IMG/VR virus record: IMGVR_UViG_3300034198_004497
Coordinates: 1 to 30,851 of that record
DNA: 30,851 nt
Source: a virus
Reading direction: 5' to 3' (one strand)
Shown here: in pieces, positions 8,101 through 15,496 of the stretch
How positions within the stretch are numbered: position 1 is the first letter of the stretch
Layout of the letters: the number at the start of each line of letters is the position of its first letter
Made by a program: the position numbers and the translations under genes
Notes under the pieces: generated by a model
Database searches by the model: none
What the model was told of the DNA's origin: nothing
Seen by the model: only the letters and a program-made list of their open reading frames with translations

Positions 8101-10909
8101 TGACCCCAACTTGACGCTTACGTCAGTGGCGCTGAAAGAGGGTATGCAGCGGCTGTTTCCGTCCATGTCGATGACTATGGCGCGCGTCAACGGTGAGCAA
8201 ATGTATGCCTCGCTGAACCGCTACTTGGACACGGGCGACTTGGACGATCTGGAACGCTGGCACACGTTCATGGGCAGTGTGCATGGCTCGTACTCGCTTG
8301 ATGAGGCAAGTGCTAGGTCCGCTGCCCGCGCCTACGCCATGTTGTCGCGCGACAAAGAAAACCAGTGGAGCGACTACATCAGCGGCACTATCGACAAGTT
8401 GGAGATGCTGGCTCGTGACTCGCTTGTGCGCGACTTGGCCAACCCCAACGTCACGTTTGATGATGCAGTTGCGAACATGCTTGCGTCCCCGACATTGGCG
8501 GGTCGGATGCACGCTCAACCGGCGCTACTGACTGCCGGCAACCTTGCTGCCGACGCTAGGCAGTACGCCAAGGTTGTTCAAGCGATCATGCGAAAAGTGA
8601 CCATGAACGACAGCGAGCTTTACGAGGCTCTAGCAACCCGCACTTACCGAGGGGTGCGCCTCGAGGGTGGCAACAAGGAGTTGCGGGCGTTCTGGCGTTC
8701 CAAGTTGCAGGCAGACGCTCTTGTTCCAATCAACCAGCGCGTACTGCCAGATGAGGTCAAAGGCAGCCGTTTCCAAACGGGAGACAGGACGCTCACCAAC
8801 GTCCTTGATGACGTGACGGAAGGCTTTTTCAATGCCACTGGAGAACTGTCTGACGTGTTTTCGCGCGGGCCGCTGTTTCGACAGGCATACATGAAGCGGG
8901 TTCTTGACCTGGGGGCCAACATGAGCCCTGTCGCCAAAGCGGAGGCTGTGCGGAAGCTTCGCAAAGCCGGCGACACAAAACTTGCTGCCCGCATCCAAAA
9001 AATCGAGGCTCGCGGGAGTCTCACTGTGGATGAGGTTGACGGCATCGCTCTTGGGTTTGCCGTCAAAGAAATGCAGCGGATCTACTACGATGCTACGAAG
9101 CGTCAGAACTGGGCGTTTGCTACTCGCATCGCTATGCCTTTCGCTCAGGCGACAGCCAACACGTTCCGCAGATGGGGCGAAATGTCCCTCAAAAACCCGC
9201 AACTCATGTACCGGACAATCAAGCCGTTCTACGCTGGCACGCAGCCCGGTTCAGCCGTCATCTACGACATGCTGGGCGGCTTGACTCGAGACGAAGAACT
9301 CCAGTCTTACTACACCCCGGATGACCCGACGATGGGTGCTGACGGTTTCTTCTTCACTGACAAGTACGGCGAGCGTCGGTTTGCCTACCCGCTGATCGGC
9401 CAACTGGCGAGGATGGTGCCTGGGCTTTCTGATGTGATGCAATCGGGCCCGATGAACTTCGTCTCCAAAATGGCCGGACTCAACGTAGCCGGCACGTCGA
9501 TCTTCCCCGGTGTCGGACCGGCGCTGACCCTTCCGCTCGCTATTGGTGCTTCTGAATGGCAGGACGAAGATTCGGCTAGAGGGGAAATCGTCCGTTACAT
9601 TGCTCCCTACGGTCTGCCGCGGGGGTCAACGCTGGACAAGGTTATTTCGTCTCTGGCCCCGCCAGCGCTTGACAAGCTCAAAAAGTCTGAGACAGAAGAC
9701 TTGGCGGCTCGCGCGGCAATCGGCTTGATTCCTACCTTGCTCTCTAGCGGCAACTACGACGTGAGCACCCCATCGGGGATGCAGCGCCTGACTGATGACG
9801 CTAACCGCATGGCTAAGGGTTTGACTGTTTGGAACGCAGTCTTTGGTGCAGTCACCCCCGCAACCTTGTCGAGCAATCCTTCGCTGTGGGTCAACGGTGA
9901 TCCTGATGGTCATGGCCGCGTCATGATGATGCAGTCAAAGCTGATTCAGGAATACAGCAAGTACCGCGACACTGCCAAGACCCCACAAGAAGCCACTGCG
10001 CTGTTTGCACAGGACTACGGTGTTGCTGCTTTGAGCGCACTCATCCCTAGCACGACAACTAAGGGGCCGCAGTCAACCAACGACATTTTTTCGTATCGCA
10101 CCCTTGAGCCGCAGGCGTACAAGACGTACAACGACGTTATCGGCTACTTTTTTGGTGCCGGTGATCCGTATGTAGAGTTCAAGACTGCCGACCAAAACAA
10201 CAAGCCGACTGCGTACAGTTCGCAGGCGTACCTCGCACAGAAGGCAGACGGCGACAAGCAGATTCGACCTGTCGAAGATTTCGTTACTGAGATCAACAAG
10301 CAGTTGGGCTGGATGCTCTACAACGCACGCACCAATGAGATCGACAAAAACATCGTTGACCCTGACACGCGGGTGCGCGCTCGAGCGGATTTGGAATCTG
10401 AGGTCATTCGCAAGTTCCCTGGCTGGTCGAACCAAGCCGTTGATCCCGGTGCGTTCGACAAAAAGATGAACCTTATGCGCGAGGCTCTGCGTGACCCAGC
10501 GGTCAAGCAACTGCGTTCGGCGCCGTACTTGACTGCGTACATTGTGGCCCGCGAGTCTGCGATTGAAGATTTGCGGAGTCAAAACTTGTCTGGTGATCTG
10601 AGGACGAAGGCGGCTAAGACTCAGCGAGAAGCTCTGCTCGAGGTTGCCTTGAAGATCACCAAGGAGGACACCACGGGAGCGTTTGCAAACGCCTGGAATC
10701 GACTGTTCAGCAAAGAGTTCCCCGCATCGCTGTTTACCGTCAAGGAAACCCCGCGCGGACGGGCGCTACCAGAAACGGTTGACGACGCTACCATCAGCCG
10801 TGGCGTGGTCAGCGGTTCGCCTGATTTGCCAATGGGCACCCGACCTGACCAGTCGCAAGAGGCAATAAATCTGGACACACAACCTGACGTGTTGGGGAGT
10901 ACGCCATGA
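5192..10909 (+). CDS. giant virion protein, putative internal/ejection protein
   Basis: At 1905 residues this is by far the largest gene, about 19 percent of the window. It starts at a GTG overlapping the previous stop, after a strong AGGAGAAAGGAG site. It looks like a chain of mostly helical segments without long membrane spans. A region near residues 910-945 resembles a small beta domain (TWTVTGPFGAGNYPTMAAARTAI). Around residue 1300 the pattern YYDATKRQNWAFATRIAMPFAQATANTFRRWGE matches a motif I know from very large phage structural proteins that carry polyvalent-protein-associated domains. Its position among portal, scaffold and capsid genes, with no tape-measure gene elsewhere, suggests a head-internal protein ejected with the DNA in a podovirus-like particle. 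I see no clear lysozyme, protease or polymerase motif. Confidence 0.75.
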   Translation: MAAPKKTPLQKAQERWSGAFDREYVPFESVPHYDPIDIMRVDGQLIVAQTVNNRRLDAALTMGPMGARMFDQWARNTPATDPFTWIPLAYSGVAPDRLPTIVQDQINYADLIPKAAPEPTQSAIPQNNEPDNLFESITGAVSNAYDAAWSGIQTGVRGAFSALQTLLEVPVGQVNSIYGDREAKRQVAEKYGLKFEEVEFLFPNYGNTALRLAGLGGTPVPDGVDPYNWAVFHFGQDRADIMFAAQDEFLRQPNRAGTPLQAWQDLVMRTSAGQIGNDPGLLFDPELGGSGLLPSNRIEEEKYTRAGQQYDLRTPEMKEAAAQKIENMTLQLAKRGYMPNQDWVDSINAPLAATPGRMIAQQWLDPTSSDYAVKSGIIDAGISLGLDPANYMGVGLVEKGALLLPKVLRKAGVAVPTTAREAVGKQRQVLVATDGRVKFGAANQVPSPLAAVRASAKDKTTIADLRSLGIEEVVDPARAAAEAAGTTTSGRGFYVSGQAAYNFLMGARGGRIVDDLVGMTSPTAIVLKSNRKFDIALATQLSKASTPEAVRAVLLSRMGGEIDSASGLTKFGQAPGLFRSAPIVSTFFGGAAKDSAFRQWFRLAPQSGHFDLNDTDEAFQRIEAFTRGLGITAEKFGEHMDRIINSPQDRNIRFEALTDLMMEVATKLKDENGIESARAKDLVQLFAGGLSNDARKYVAEGVALSGNLGAKLDVHKPLLEAELLGRTVALPDFRAIMRETGMLGSIERKLSGDAKVASYVLDKLNHGTSIWRMGVLVRPAYVLREIGEMNFRQGLSGYGGGFVHPAQHIGLVMSTIMAKEAATAAHRIGRAVMGHIDWEHNNKLFDRQVERRGALEGALPRTRAVAYRAIALPGQGVRTTAELAGRIPVPALLRDVEKQRVAGYKAAPVVHTKVSAGSYTTGDGHTINKTGKTWTVTGPFGAGNYPTMAAARTAIDNAAPKNVPIMQTYVDPNLTLTSVALKEGMQRLFPSMSMTMARVNGEQMYASLNRYLDTGDLDDLERWHTFMGSVHGSYSLDEASARSAARAYAMLSRDKENQWSDYISGTIDKLEMLARDSLVRDLANPNVTFDDAVANMLASPTLAGRMHAQPALLTAGNLAADARQYAKVVQAIMRKVTMNDSELYEALATRTYRGVRLEGGNKELRAFWRSKLQADALVPINQRVLPDEVKGSRFQTGDRTLTNVLDDVTEGFFNATGELSDVFSRGPLFRQAYMKRVLDLGANMSPVAKAEAVRKLRKAGDTKLAARIQKIEARGSLTVDEVDGIALGFAVKEMQRIYYDATKRQNWAFATRIAMPFAQATANTFRRWGEMSLKNPQLMYRTIKPFYAGTQPGSAVIYDMLGGLTRDEELQSYYTPDDPTMGADGFFFTDKYGERRFAYPLIGQLARMVPGLSDVMQSGPMNFVSKMAGLNVAGTSIFPGVGPALTLPLAIGASEWQDEDSARGEIVRYIAPYGLPRGSTLDKVISSLAPPALDKLKKSETEDLAARAAIGLIPTLLSSGNYDVSTPSGMQRLTDDANRMAKGLTVWNAVFGAVTPATLSSNPSLWVNGDPDGHGRVMMMQSKLIQEYSKYRDTAKTPQEATALFAQDYGVAALSALIPSTTTKGPQSTNDIFSYRTLEPQAYKTYNDVIGYFFGAGDPYVEFKTADQNNKPTAYSSQAYLAQKADGDKQIRPVEDFVTEINKQLGWMLYNARTNEIDKNIVDPDTRVRARADLESEVIRKFPGWSNQAVDPGAFDKKMNLMREALRDPAVKQLRSAPYLTAYIVARESAIEDLRSQNLSGDLRTKAAKTQREALLEVALKITKEDTTGAFANAWNRLFSKEFPASLFTVKETPRGRALPETVDDATISRGVVSGSPDLPMGTRPDQSQEAINLDTQPDVLGSTP

Positions 10910-11844
10910 GCGAGAACAGCGGCCCCGGTGGAACCGGGTCGTACACGCCTGCACCACAAGCGCCCCCGAAACCATCGACGGCAGACCGTAGCGACTACAT
11001 CGGTGTCGATGATTACTACCGGGCGTGGGTTGGAACTGCGCGAGTGCCGGCTAGCCAGACTGATGCTCACGATCGTCAGTCAGTGGAAGGCATTTACCGT
11101 CTACCGCAGTACCACAGTGGCGACGAGTACCGTCTTATGCCTCCGCAGAACGATCAGAGGTCTATTGCCAACTTGCAAGCCAACTTGATCGGCATGGGTT
11201 TCCTGAACACCAACGCCGTGCCTCGCATGGGCATGTTTACTGGTCAGGCAGCGACAGCCACGATTGCTGCGTTCAAGCAGGCGCTTCATGCTGCCAACAT
11301 TCAGGGTGTCTCGTTTCAGCAGATGGTGAAGTCCTACCAAGCGGCAATCGGTGGTGGCGGCGGCGGTGGTGGCGGCGGCGGTGGGGGCGGTCGAGGTCGT
11401 GGCGGCGGTGGCGCTGGCTACGGTGGCACGTCCACGTCGAGCAACAGCAGCATCGCTACCCAGTCGCAGATCAACCTCACGTCGGCAGAGAACGCGCGAG
11501 CGATTTTGCGAGTGGCTTTGCAGCAAGAACTTGGCCGGGAACCTGACGAGGTTGAGTTGACTGCCTTCACTAAGGCGCTGAACCGCGTTGAGAAGGAAAA
11601 CCCTGACGTGTCTACCACTAAGTCTAACTCTACGCAGACGACTCGGGTCAGCGGTTCGGCGCAAAACTCGAGGTCGAGCACTACTGGTACGTCAAACTCG
11701 TCTACCACCACGAAGCAGGGCAACGTCAACTCGCAGGAGGAAGCTTTGCAGTACGCGAAAAGTGGTTCGTTGGCTGGTGAGCGCAAGATGTTCAAGGACA
11801 GCCAGTACATGAACGTCATTTCACAGATGCTTGGTATCCAATGA
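10906..11844 (+). CDS. putative internal virion protein with peptidoglycan-binding-like N-terminus and poly-Gly linker
   Basis: The 312-residue product starts with an ATG overlapping the giant gene's stop (ATGA). Residues about 70-145 (RSIANLQANLIGMGFLN, then MGMFTGQAATATIAAFKQAL) have the spacing of a PG_binding_1-type helical repeat, in which a leading LQ..L...G is followed by G.F...T..A...F. A run of about 14 Gly, broken by Arg-Gly, follows at about 150-175. A Ser/Thr-rich segment and a helical C-terminal domain (ENARAILRVALQQELGREPDEVELTAFTKAL) end the protein. The C-terminal Glu-rich helix pattern is shared with other internal virion proteins of this kind. A role in crossing the cell wall during DNA ejection is an inference. 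Confidence 0.6.
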   Translation: MSENSGPGGTGSYTPAPQAPPKPSTADRSDYIGVDDYYRAWVGTARVPASQTDAHDRQSVEGIYRLPQYHSGDEYRLMPPQNDQRSIANLQANLIGMGFLNTNAVPRMGMFTGQAATATIAAFKQALHAANIQGVSFQQMVKSYQAAIGGGGGGGGGGGGGGRGRGGGGAGYGGTSTSSNSSIATQSQINLTSAENARAILRVALQQELGREPDEVELTAFTKALNRVEKENPDVSTTKSNSTQTTRVSGSAQNSRSSTTGTSNSSTTTKQGNVNSQEEALQYAKSGSLAGERKMFKDSQYMNVISQMLGIQ

Positions 11845-12779
11845 CGACAACTAAGCCTCCCGCGAAGCCTCCCGCGAAGCCTCCCGTGAAGCCACCGGCG
11901 AAGCCTCCCGCAAAGCCTCCGGTCAAGCCAAAGCCGAAACCGGTTGCCGCGGATTACGGCTACGTCAAGGCGTTCCTTGATGCTCACCCGGACGTGGCAG
12001 CCAAGGTCACGGCTGCACTCAAAGCCGGCTGGACAAGCGCAAGGCTTGAAGCGGAAATCAAAAACACCGATTGGTGGAAGAAGCGCACTGACTCGCAGCG
12101 CAAGTGGGACGTTATCTCGACCAACAACCCTGCTGAGGCTGAGCGTCAAGTTTCGGCTCGGCGTGGTGAACTAGCAACGCAGGCAAAAAGCATGGGCGTT
12201 ACGCTGACACCGCAAGAACTGGAAACGATTGCCCGAAACAGCATCATCAACGGCTCTACTGGTGGCGAAGTCCAGTCCATGCTCGCGGGCCAGTACGAAG
12301 TAACCGCGGGCAAGGCCGCTACTGGCACTGCCGGCACTAGCGTCGATCAGATTCGCGCTTTAGGTCAGTCGTATGGAATCAAGATCAGTCCAGCGTCAGA
12401 GACGGCTTACGTTCGAGACATTCTTGCTGGCCGATCTACTGTGCAAGCGCTCACCGACACGATGCGTGAGCAGGCAAAGCTTCTTTACCCTGGCATCGCT
12501 AAAGGCTTGGACAACGGCAGTACGGTTGCCGACTACCTGAACCCCTATTTGCAGGGTGCCGCCTCTGAGCTCGGGGTCAACCCTGCCACCTTTGACATGA
12601 CAGATACCAAGTGGACGGCTGCCTTGCAGGGAACAAACGGCACTCCGATGAGCCTTGATCAGTGGACTCAGCGCATCCGAACCGATGTTCGATACGGTTT
12701 CGACCAGTCACCTAACGGACGTAAGGCAGGCGCTGATCTTGCGCTTGGCCTAGGCCGAATGTTCGGGAATGTGGGGTAG
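11841..12779 (+). CDS. putative internal virion protein with Lys-Pro-Pro repeat N-terminus
   Basis: This 312-residue protein overlaps the previous stop (ATGA). It begins with tandem K-P-P-A/V units to about residue 33. A helical domain follows with the motif TDWWKKRTDSQRKWD and a neighbouring NNPAEAERQV, a pattern that recurs in virion proteins encoded beside giant podovirus-type genes. The rest is helical and Ala/Gly-rich (SVDQIRALGQSYGIKISPASE, STVQALTDTMREQAKLLYPGIAKGL). No signal peptide or catalytic motif is visible. The next gene begins two bases after its stop. I infer a component of the internal core or ejection complex together with its neighbours; the function is unproven. Confidence 0.65.
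   Translation: MTTTKPPAKPPAKPPVKPPAKPPAKPPVKPKPKPVAADYGYVKAFLDAHPDVAAKVTAALKAGWTSARLEAEIKNTDWWKKRTDSQRKWDVISTNNPAEAERQVSARRGELATQAKSMGVTLTPQELETIARNSIINGSTGGEVQSMLAGQYEVTAGKAATGTAGTSVDQIRALGQSYGIKISPASETAYVRDILAGRSTVQALTDTMREQAKLLYPGIAKGLDNGSTVADYLNPYLQGAASELGVNPATFDMTDTKWTAALQGTNGTPMSLDQWTQRIRTDVRYGFDQSPNGRKAGADLALGLGRMFGNVG
11850..11938 (+). repeat. 12-bp tandem repeat encoding Lys-Pro-Pro-Ala/Val
   Basis: About seven units of the form AAGCCTCCCGCG, with silent or Ala/Val changes, lie at the 5-prime end of the gene at 11841. The repeat should give a stiff, positively charged polyproline-like arm. Tandem copies of this kind can expand or contract by recombination, so the length may vary between relatives. 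Confidence 0.75.
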
Positions 12780-12781
12780 TC

Positions 12782-13600
12782 ATGGCTGATTCAGTGCAAA
12801 CAGGTGGGAAAGCGCTGCTCACAAACTTCTTGAAGCAGTTTGGCCTCGAGAGTCTTGCCGACTGGGCATGGTCAACCGCAGTGCAAGGAAACCTTGACAC
12901 GTCACAGTTGACGTTGCTGCTGCGTGATCGACCCGAATACAAGGCTCGCTTTCCGGCTATGGCCGAACTAGCGAAGCAGGGTCGTGCAATCACTGAGCAA
13001 GATTACATCGGCTACGAAACGCAAGTAGACAAGTTGGCTCACTCGTACGGCATTCCCAAGGGAATGTACGACTCTCCTTCGCAGATCGCAAAAATGCTTA
13101 TCAACAACGTGGACACTCCTGAGATCAACCAGCGCATGAAAACTGCTGCCGCTGCCGCCTACTCGGCCCCGCAGGAAGTCCGCGATGCGCTGCGAGACAA
13201 CTACGGGATCAGCGGTGGCAGTCTGATTGCCTACTGGCTTGACCCGGATCTTGCTGGACCGATTCTAGAGCGTCAGTTTGCGGCTGCACAGATCACTGGT
13301 GCCGCACGCCAGCAGGGCATGAACTCAACGGTTTCAGAGTCTGAGCGTCTAGCCACTATGGGGATCAGCGCCGACGAAGCTCGTACCGGTTTTGGTCAGG
13401 CAGCGTCGCTAGAGGGTCTTGATGTTTCCCTAGGTGGTGACGCCACTACTCGTAGCACTCGCGTCGAAGGTGTGTTTGGCGATGCCAAGTCGGCTGATGA
13501 GATTCGTCGGGTACAAGCCAGTCGTAATGCTCGCTTCAATGAAGGTGGCGGCGCGGCAACCGGACAAACTGGCGTTAGCGGCCTCGGCAGCGGTCGTTAG
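12782..13600 (+). CDS. putative internal virion protein
   Basis: The 272-residue product starts two bases after the previous stop. The first two thirds are helical (SLADWAWSTAVQGNLDTSQL, PEVRDALRDNYGISGGSLIAYWLDP-like stretch), and the C-terminal third is Gly/Ala/Ser-rich and likely flexible (NEGGGAATGQTGVSGLGSGR). The segment AYWLDPDLAGPILERQFAAAQITGAARQQG resembles a helical pattern in other virion proteins found next to scaffolding genes. It forms a three-gene group with the proteins at 10906 and 11841. No enzymatic motif is visible. A role in the internal core is inferred from position between the giant protein and the scaffold. Confidence 0.65.
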   Translation: MADSVQTGGKALLTNFLKQFGLESLADWAWSTAVQGNLDTSQLTLLLRDRPEYKARFPAMAELAKQGRAITEQDYIGYETQVDKLAHSYGIPKGMYDSPSQIAKMLINNVDTPEINQRMKTAAAAAYSAPQEVRDALRDNYGISGGSLIAYWLDPDLAGPILERQFAAAQITGAARQQGMNSTVSESERLATMGISADEARTGFGQAASLEGLDVSLGGDATTRSTRVEGVFGDAKSADEIRRVQASRNARFNEGGGAATGQTGVSGLGSGR

Positions 13601-13616
13601 CCGATAGCATGTAACT

Positions 13617-13634
13617 GCGAGCACTCCCGCTCGC
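13617..13634 (+). promoter_or_regulatory. small hairpin upstream of the scaffold gene
   Basis: GCGAGC and GCTCGC form a perfect 6-bp inverted repeat with a 6-base loop in the 53-base gap before the scaffold gene. It is not followed by a T tract. It may be a weak terminator, an mRNA-processing or stability element, or incidental. A good ribosome-binding site (AGGGAG) lies between it and the GTG at 13654. Confidence 0.35.
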
Positions 13635-13653
13635 CACAGATAGGGAGTCCACA

Positions 13654-14166
13654 GTGAGCGAAACGACCGAGTACGAAGATTACGTCAACGGCATGGACGA
13701 GGAAGTGTCTCAGGCTGAGACAAAGCCGCAGCGAAGCGACTCCGAGTGGGCGCAACTTCGACGGGAAGCTAAGGCGGCTAAGACTGCTGCTGAGGAAGCG
13801 AACGCGGCAAAACGTGAACTGGCTTTCATGCGGGCCGGCATCGACTCGACTGACCCGAAGTTGTCTTACTTCGTGAAGGGTTATGACGGGGAGATTGACG
13901 CCGACGCGATCAAGTCTGCTGCGGTGGAGGCTGGTTTTCTTGCCAGCGCTTTGGCGAACACCGATCCGGTTTCCGATCCTTCGGTGGCTGCCAACCTTGA
14001 CGCGGCCTCGAGGATTGCTGCTGCGTCCACTGGTGCAACAACGCCGTCTACGGCCTACCAGGCTGCGGAGGCCTCCATTGTGGAGGCTTTCACGTCTGGT
14101 GGTCAGGAAGCACTCATCGCTCAGATGCGCTCGATGGGTCTGATCGTGAAGGACGGAATCGTCTGA
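13654..14166 (+). CDS. capsid scaffolding protein
   Basis: The 170-residue protein is highly charged at the N-terminus (SETTEYEDYVNGMDEE) and then strongly helical, with an Ala/Glu/Lys coiled-coil (WAQLRREAKAAKTAAEEANAAKRELAFMRAG). It ends in a small helical C-terminal region. This composition, the size, and the place just before the major capsid gene are typical of phage scaffolds that shape the procapsid and leave before DNA entry. It starts at a GTG seven bases after AGGGAG. One copy of the 17-bp palindrome lies inside the gene and encodes SQAET at about residues 19-23. A terminator-like hairpin begins ten bases after the stop. Confidence 0.8.
   Translation: MSETTEYEDYVNGMDEEVSQAETKPQRSDSEWAQLRREAKAAKTAAEEANAAKRELAFMRAGIDSTDPKLSYFVKGYDGEIDADAIKSAAVEAGFLASALANTDPVSDPSVAANLDAASRIAAASTGATTPSTAYQAAEASIVEAFTSGGQEALIAQMRSMGLIVKDGIV
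13706..13722. repeat. dispersed palindrome, copy 2 (TGTCTCAGGCTGAGACA)
   Basis: A palindrome with 8-bp arms lies within the first 70 bases of the scaffold gene. It is read as codons for V-S-Q-A-E-T, the same phase used by the three other intragenic copies. A bound protein here could block elongation of transcription into the capsid genes. Confidence 0.8.
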
Positions 14167-14176
14167 CCCAGCACGG

Positions 14177-14216
14177 ACACAGCCCCGTTGCCTTTCACTA
14201 GGTGACGGGGCTGTGT
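14177..14216 (+). terminator. terminator-like hairpin between scaffold and capsid genes
   Basis: ACACAGCCCCGT and ACGGGGCTGTGT form a perfect 12-bp stem with a 16-base loop, followed by TATGTT rather than a long T run. It lies ten bases after the scaffold stop. It may partly terminate transcription or protect the upstream mRNA 3-prime end, which would help uncouple scaffold from capsid levels. It is followed directly by the structured capsid leader. Confidence 0.75.
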
Positions 14217-14254
14217 TATGTTCAAGGCTGCCGGGGTGTCCACTGTCCTGAAAA

Positions 14255-14358
14255 GGATGGAAGGTACTGGCGTGAGGTGGCCGCAGCCGTGATGCGGTAG
14301 TGACTGGCGAAAGCCGGGTGTGTGTCCGCGCTGAGGCGCGTTGAACCCTTCCACGTCC
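14255..14358 (+). ncRNA. candidate structured leader RNA of the major capsid gene
   Basis: The leader upstream of the capsid ATG folds by eye into a closed multi-helix element. TGGAAGG (14258-14264) pairs with CCTTCCA (14347-14353), and GGA (14255-14257) pairs with TCC (14356-14358) across a 2-base bulge. Inside are three hairpins: CCGCA/TGCGG with a 7-base loop (14281-14297), CTGGC/GCCGG with a GAAA tetraloop (14304-14317), and CGCGC/GCGCG with a TGAG loop (14327-14340). The one non-Watson-Crick pair is U-G on the + strand and would be A-C on the other, so the RNA is read rightward. It ends 25 bases before the ATG, leaving the AAGGA ribosome site free. It could control capsid translation or stabilise the mRNA. 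I recognise no known family. Confidence 0.5.
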
Positions 14359-14383
14359 CTTCATGCCAACTAAGGAACCCATC

Positions 14384-15418
14384 ATGGCCACTGTCAATAC
14401 CCCATCATCCCCCGGCTCGCTCTTTGCGTCCCCGGTTGATGACAACAACCTTGCTCAACTCACCCGCGTAGGGCCGCGTGACAGCGCCGGCCTACCCACT
14501 GGTACTGACTACATCGACTCGCTGGTCACTAAGGCGTACGAACTGGTGGCCCGCCCCCAGCTTCGCCGCCAGTTGATGATCGCTGAGTCGGTCACTGTTC
14601 GGCCCACCATGCAGTCGCACATCGGTGCCTCGGTTCAGCTCAACGTCGTTGATGACCTTGATGACGACCCGAGCACCGCAGCCCTTCTTGAGGCGTATGA
14701 CGTTCTTCCCACCCCGTTGAAGTCGTACAACCTGTCCATCGCACTCAACGAGTGGGGCCGGACCAACACCCGTACCGCGCTTGCCCGCGGCACTTCGATG
14801 ATTCCGCTGGACCCGACCGCTGCTGAGCGTGTCGGTCGTAACGCTGGTGCCACCCTCGAGCGTCGTGCCTTCAACGTGGCGATTGCTGCTGGTGGCATGA
14901 AGAAGGACGGCACCAGTGGCTCCACCCCGGTCAGTCAGACGGTCACCGGCAAGCCTTCGGACACGCTTCGCAAGGCCAACGAGTATTTCCAGACCAACGA
15001 TGTGGAGCCTTACGACAACGGTCGTTACCGGGCCTACATCAGCCCGGTCAACGCCACGGCGCTGCGTCAGGAATCGGATGCGTCCGGTTGGCGCTACTGG
15101 AACATCAACCAAGACCCCGGAGGCGGCACCGGCAACATCGCCAACGGTTTCATCGGCACCTACGAGAACTTTGACATCATGGTGTCATCGCTTCCGTCCC
15201 TCGCAGTTGCCAACTCCGGTCCCGGTGGACTGTTCATGGGCAAGGATGGTCTTGCCAAGGTTTGCTCCGCTGCCCCCGGCTACGGCGACATGCCGCAGAT
15301 CGTCGTTGCCCCCGTCATTGACCGCTTGAAGCGGTTTGTGTCGGTCGGTTGGTTCTTCCTGGGTGACTTCGGACGTTTCCGCGCAGAAGCAATCTGCACC
15401 GGGAACCTTGCTGGCTAA
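14384..15418 (+). CDS. major capsid protein
   Basis: This 344-residue protein starts at the ATG at 14384, because AAGGA lies seven bases upstream; an in-frame ATG at 14363 lacks such a site. The N-terminal arm (ATVNTPSSPGSLFASPVDDNN) is followed by a region with DYIDSLVTKAYELVARPQLRRQLMI, and later WGRTNTRTALARGTSMIPLDPTAAERVGRNAGATLERRAF. The second pattern, a T-x-N-E-W/Y-G-like strand followed by a long spine-like helix, resembles N4-gp56-type capsid proteins with the HK97 fold. Scaffold immediately upstream, strong flanking hairpins and a structured leader fit a gene that needs high and separate expression. The family assignment is by pattern only. Confidence 0.85.
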   Translation: MATVNTPSSPGSLFASPVDDNNLAQLTRVGPRDSAGLPTGTDYIDSLVTKAYELVARPQLRRQLMIAESVTVRPTMQSHIGASVQLNVVDDLDDDPSTAALLEAYDVLPTPLKSYNLSIALNEWGRTNTRTALARGTSMIPLDPTAAERVGRNAGATLERRAFNVAIAAGGMKKDGTSGSTPVSQTVTGKPSDTLRKANEYFQTNDVEPYDNGRYRAYISPVNATALRQESDASGWRYWNINQDPGGGTGNIANGFIGTYENFDIMVSSLPSLAVANSGPGGLFMGKDGLAKVCSAAPGYGDMPQIVVAPVIDRLKRFVSVGWFFLGDFGRFRAEAICTGNLAG

Positions 15419-15425
15419 TGGCTGA

Positions 15426-15458
15426 CCTTGGGGTGTCTCAGCGTGAGACACCCCAAGG
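15426..15458. terminator. strong hairpin after the capsid gene, containing palindrome copy 3
   Basis: A perfect 15-bp inverted repeat with a 3-base loop (GCG) starts seven bases after the capsid stop. The inner seven pairs are TGTCTCA/TGAGACA, the dispersed palindrome, and the outer eight add CCTTGGGG/CCCCAAGG. No T run follows. As RNA it would be a very stable terminator or 3-prime protective hairpin; as DNA it contains a full operator-like site. The next gene has its own AAGGAG site at about 15484. Confidence 0.8.
15434..15450. repeat. dispersed palindrome, copy 3 (TGTCTCAGCGTGAGACA)
   Basis: This copy has 7-bp arms around GCG and forms the inner part of the post-capsid hairpin. It is the only copy extended into a much longer perfect inverted repeat, so transcription termination and protein binding could act at the same spot. 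Confidence 0.85.
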
Positions 15459-15496
15459 CTGCTGTTGCCGCATCGTCAACGTGAAGGAGCAAAGAC

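Noticed and set aside
8630-9202. 190-codon open frame on the minus strand inside the giant gene
   Set aside because: No ribosome-binding site or recognisable protein; it lies antisense to a well-supported gene and reflects codon bias of that gene.
11101-12149. Long minus-strand open frames opposite the Gly-rich and KPP-rich genes
   Set aside because: Low-complexity plus-strand sequence leaves the opposite frames open; the translated products are repetitive Arg/Leu or Ala-rich without motifs.
14255-14358. tRNA-like cloverleaf in the capsid leader
   Set aside because: A 7-bp outer stem and a 5-bp stem with a 7-base loop look like tRNA parts, but there is no T-arm consensus, no CCA-compatible end and the loops are wrong.
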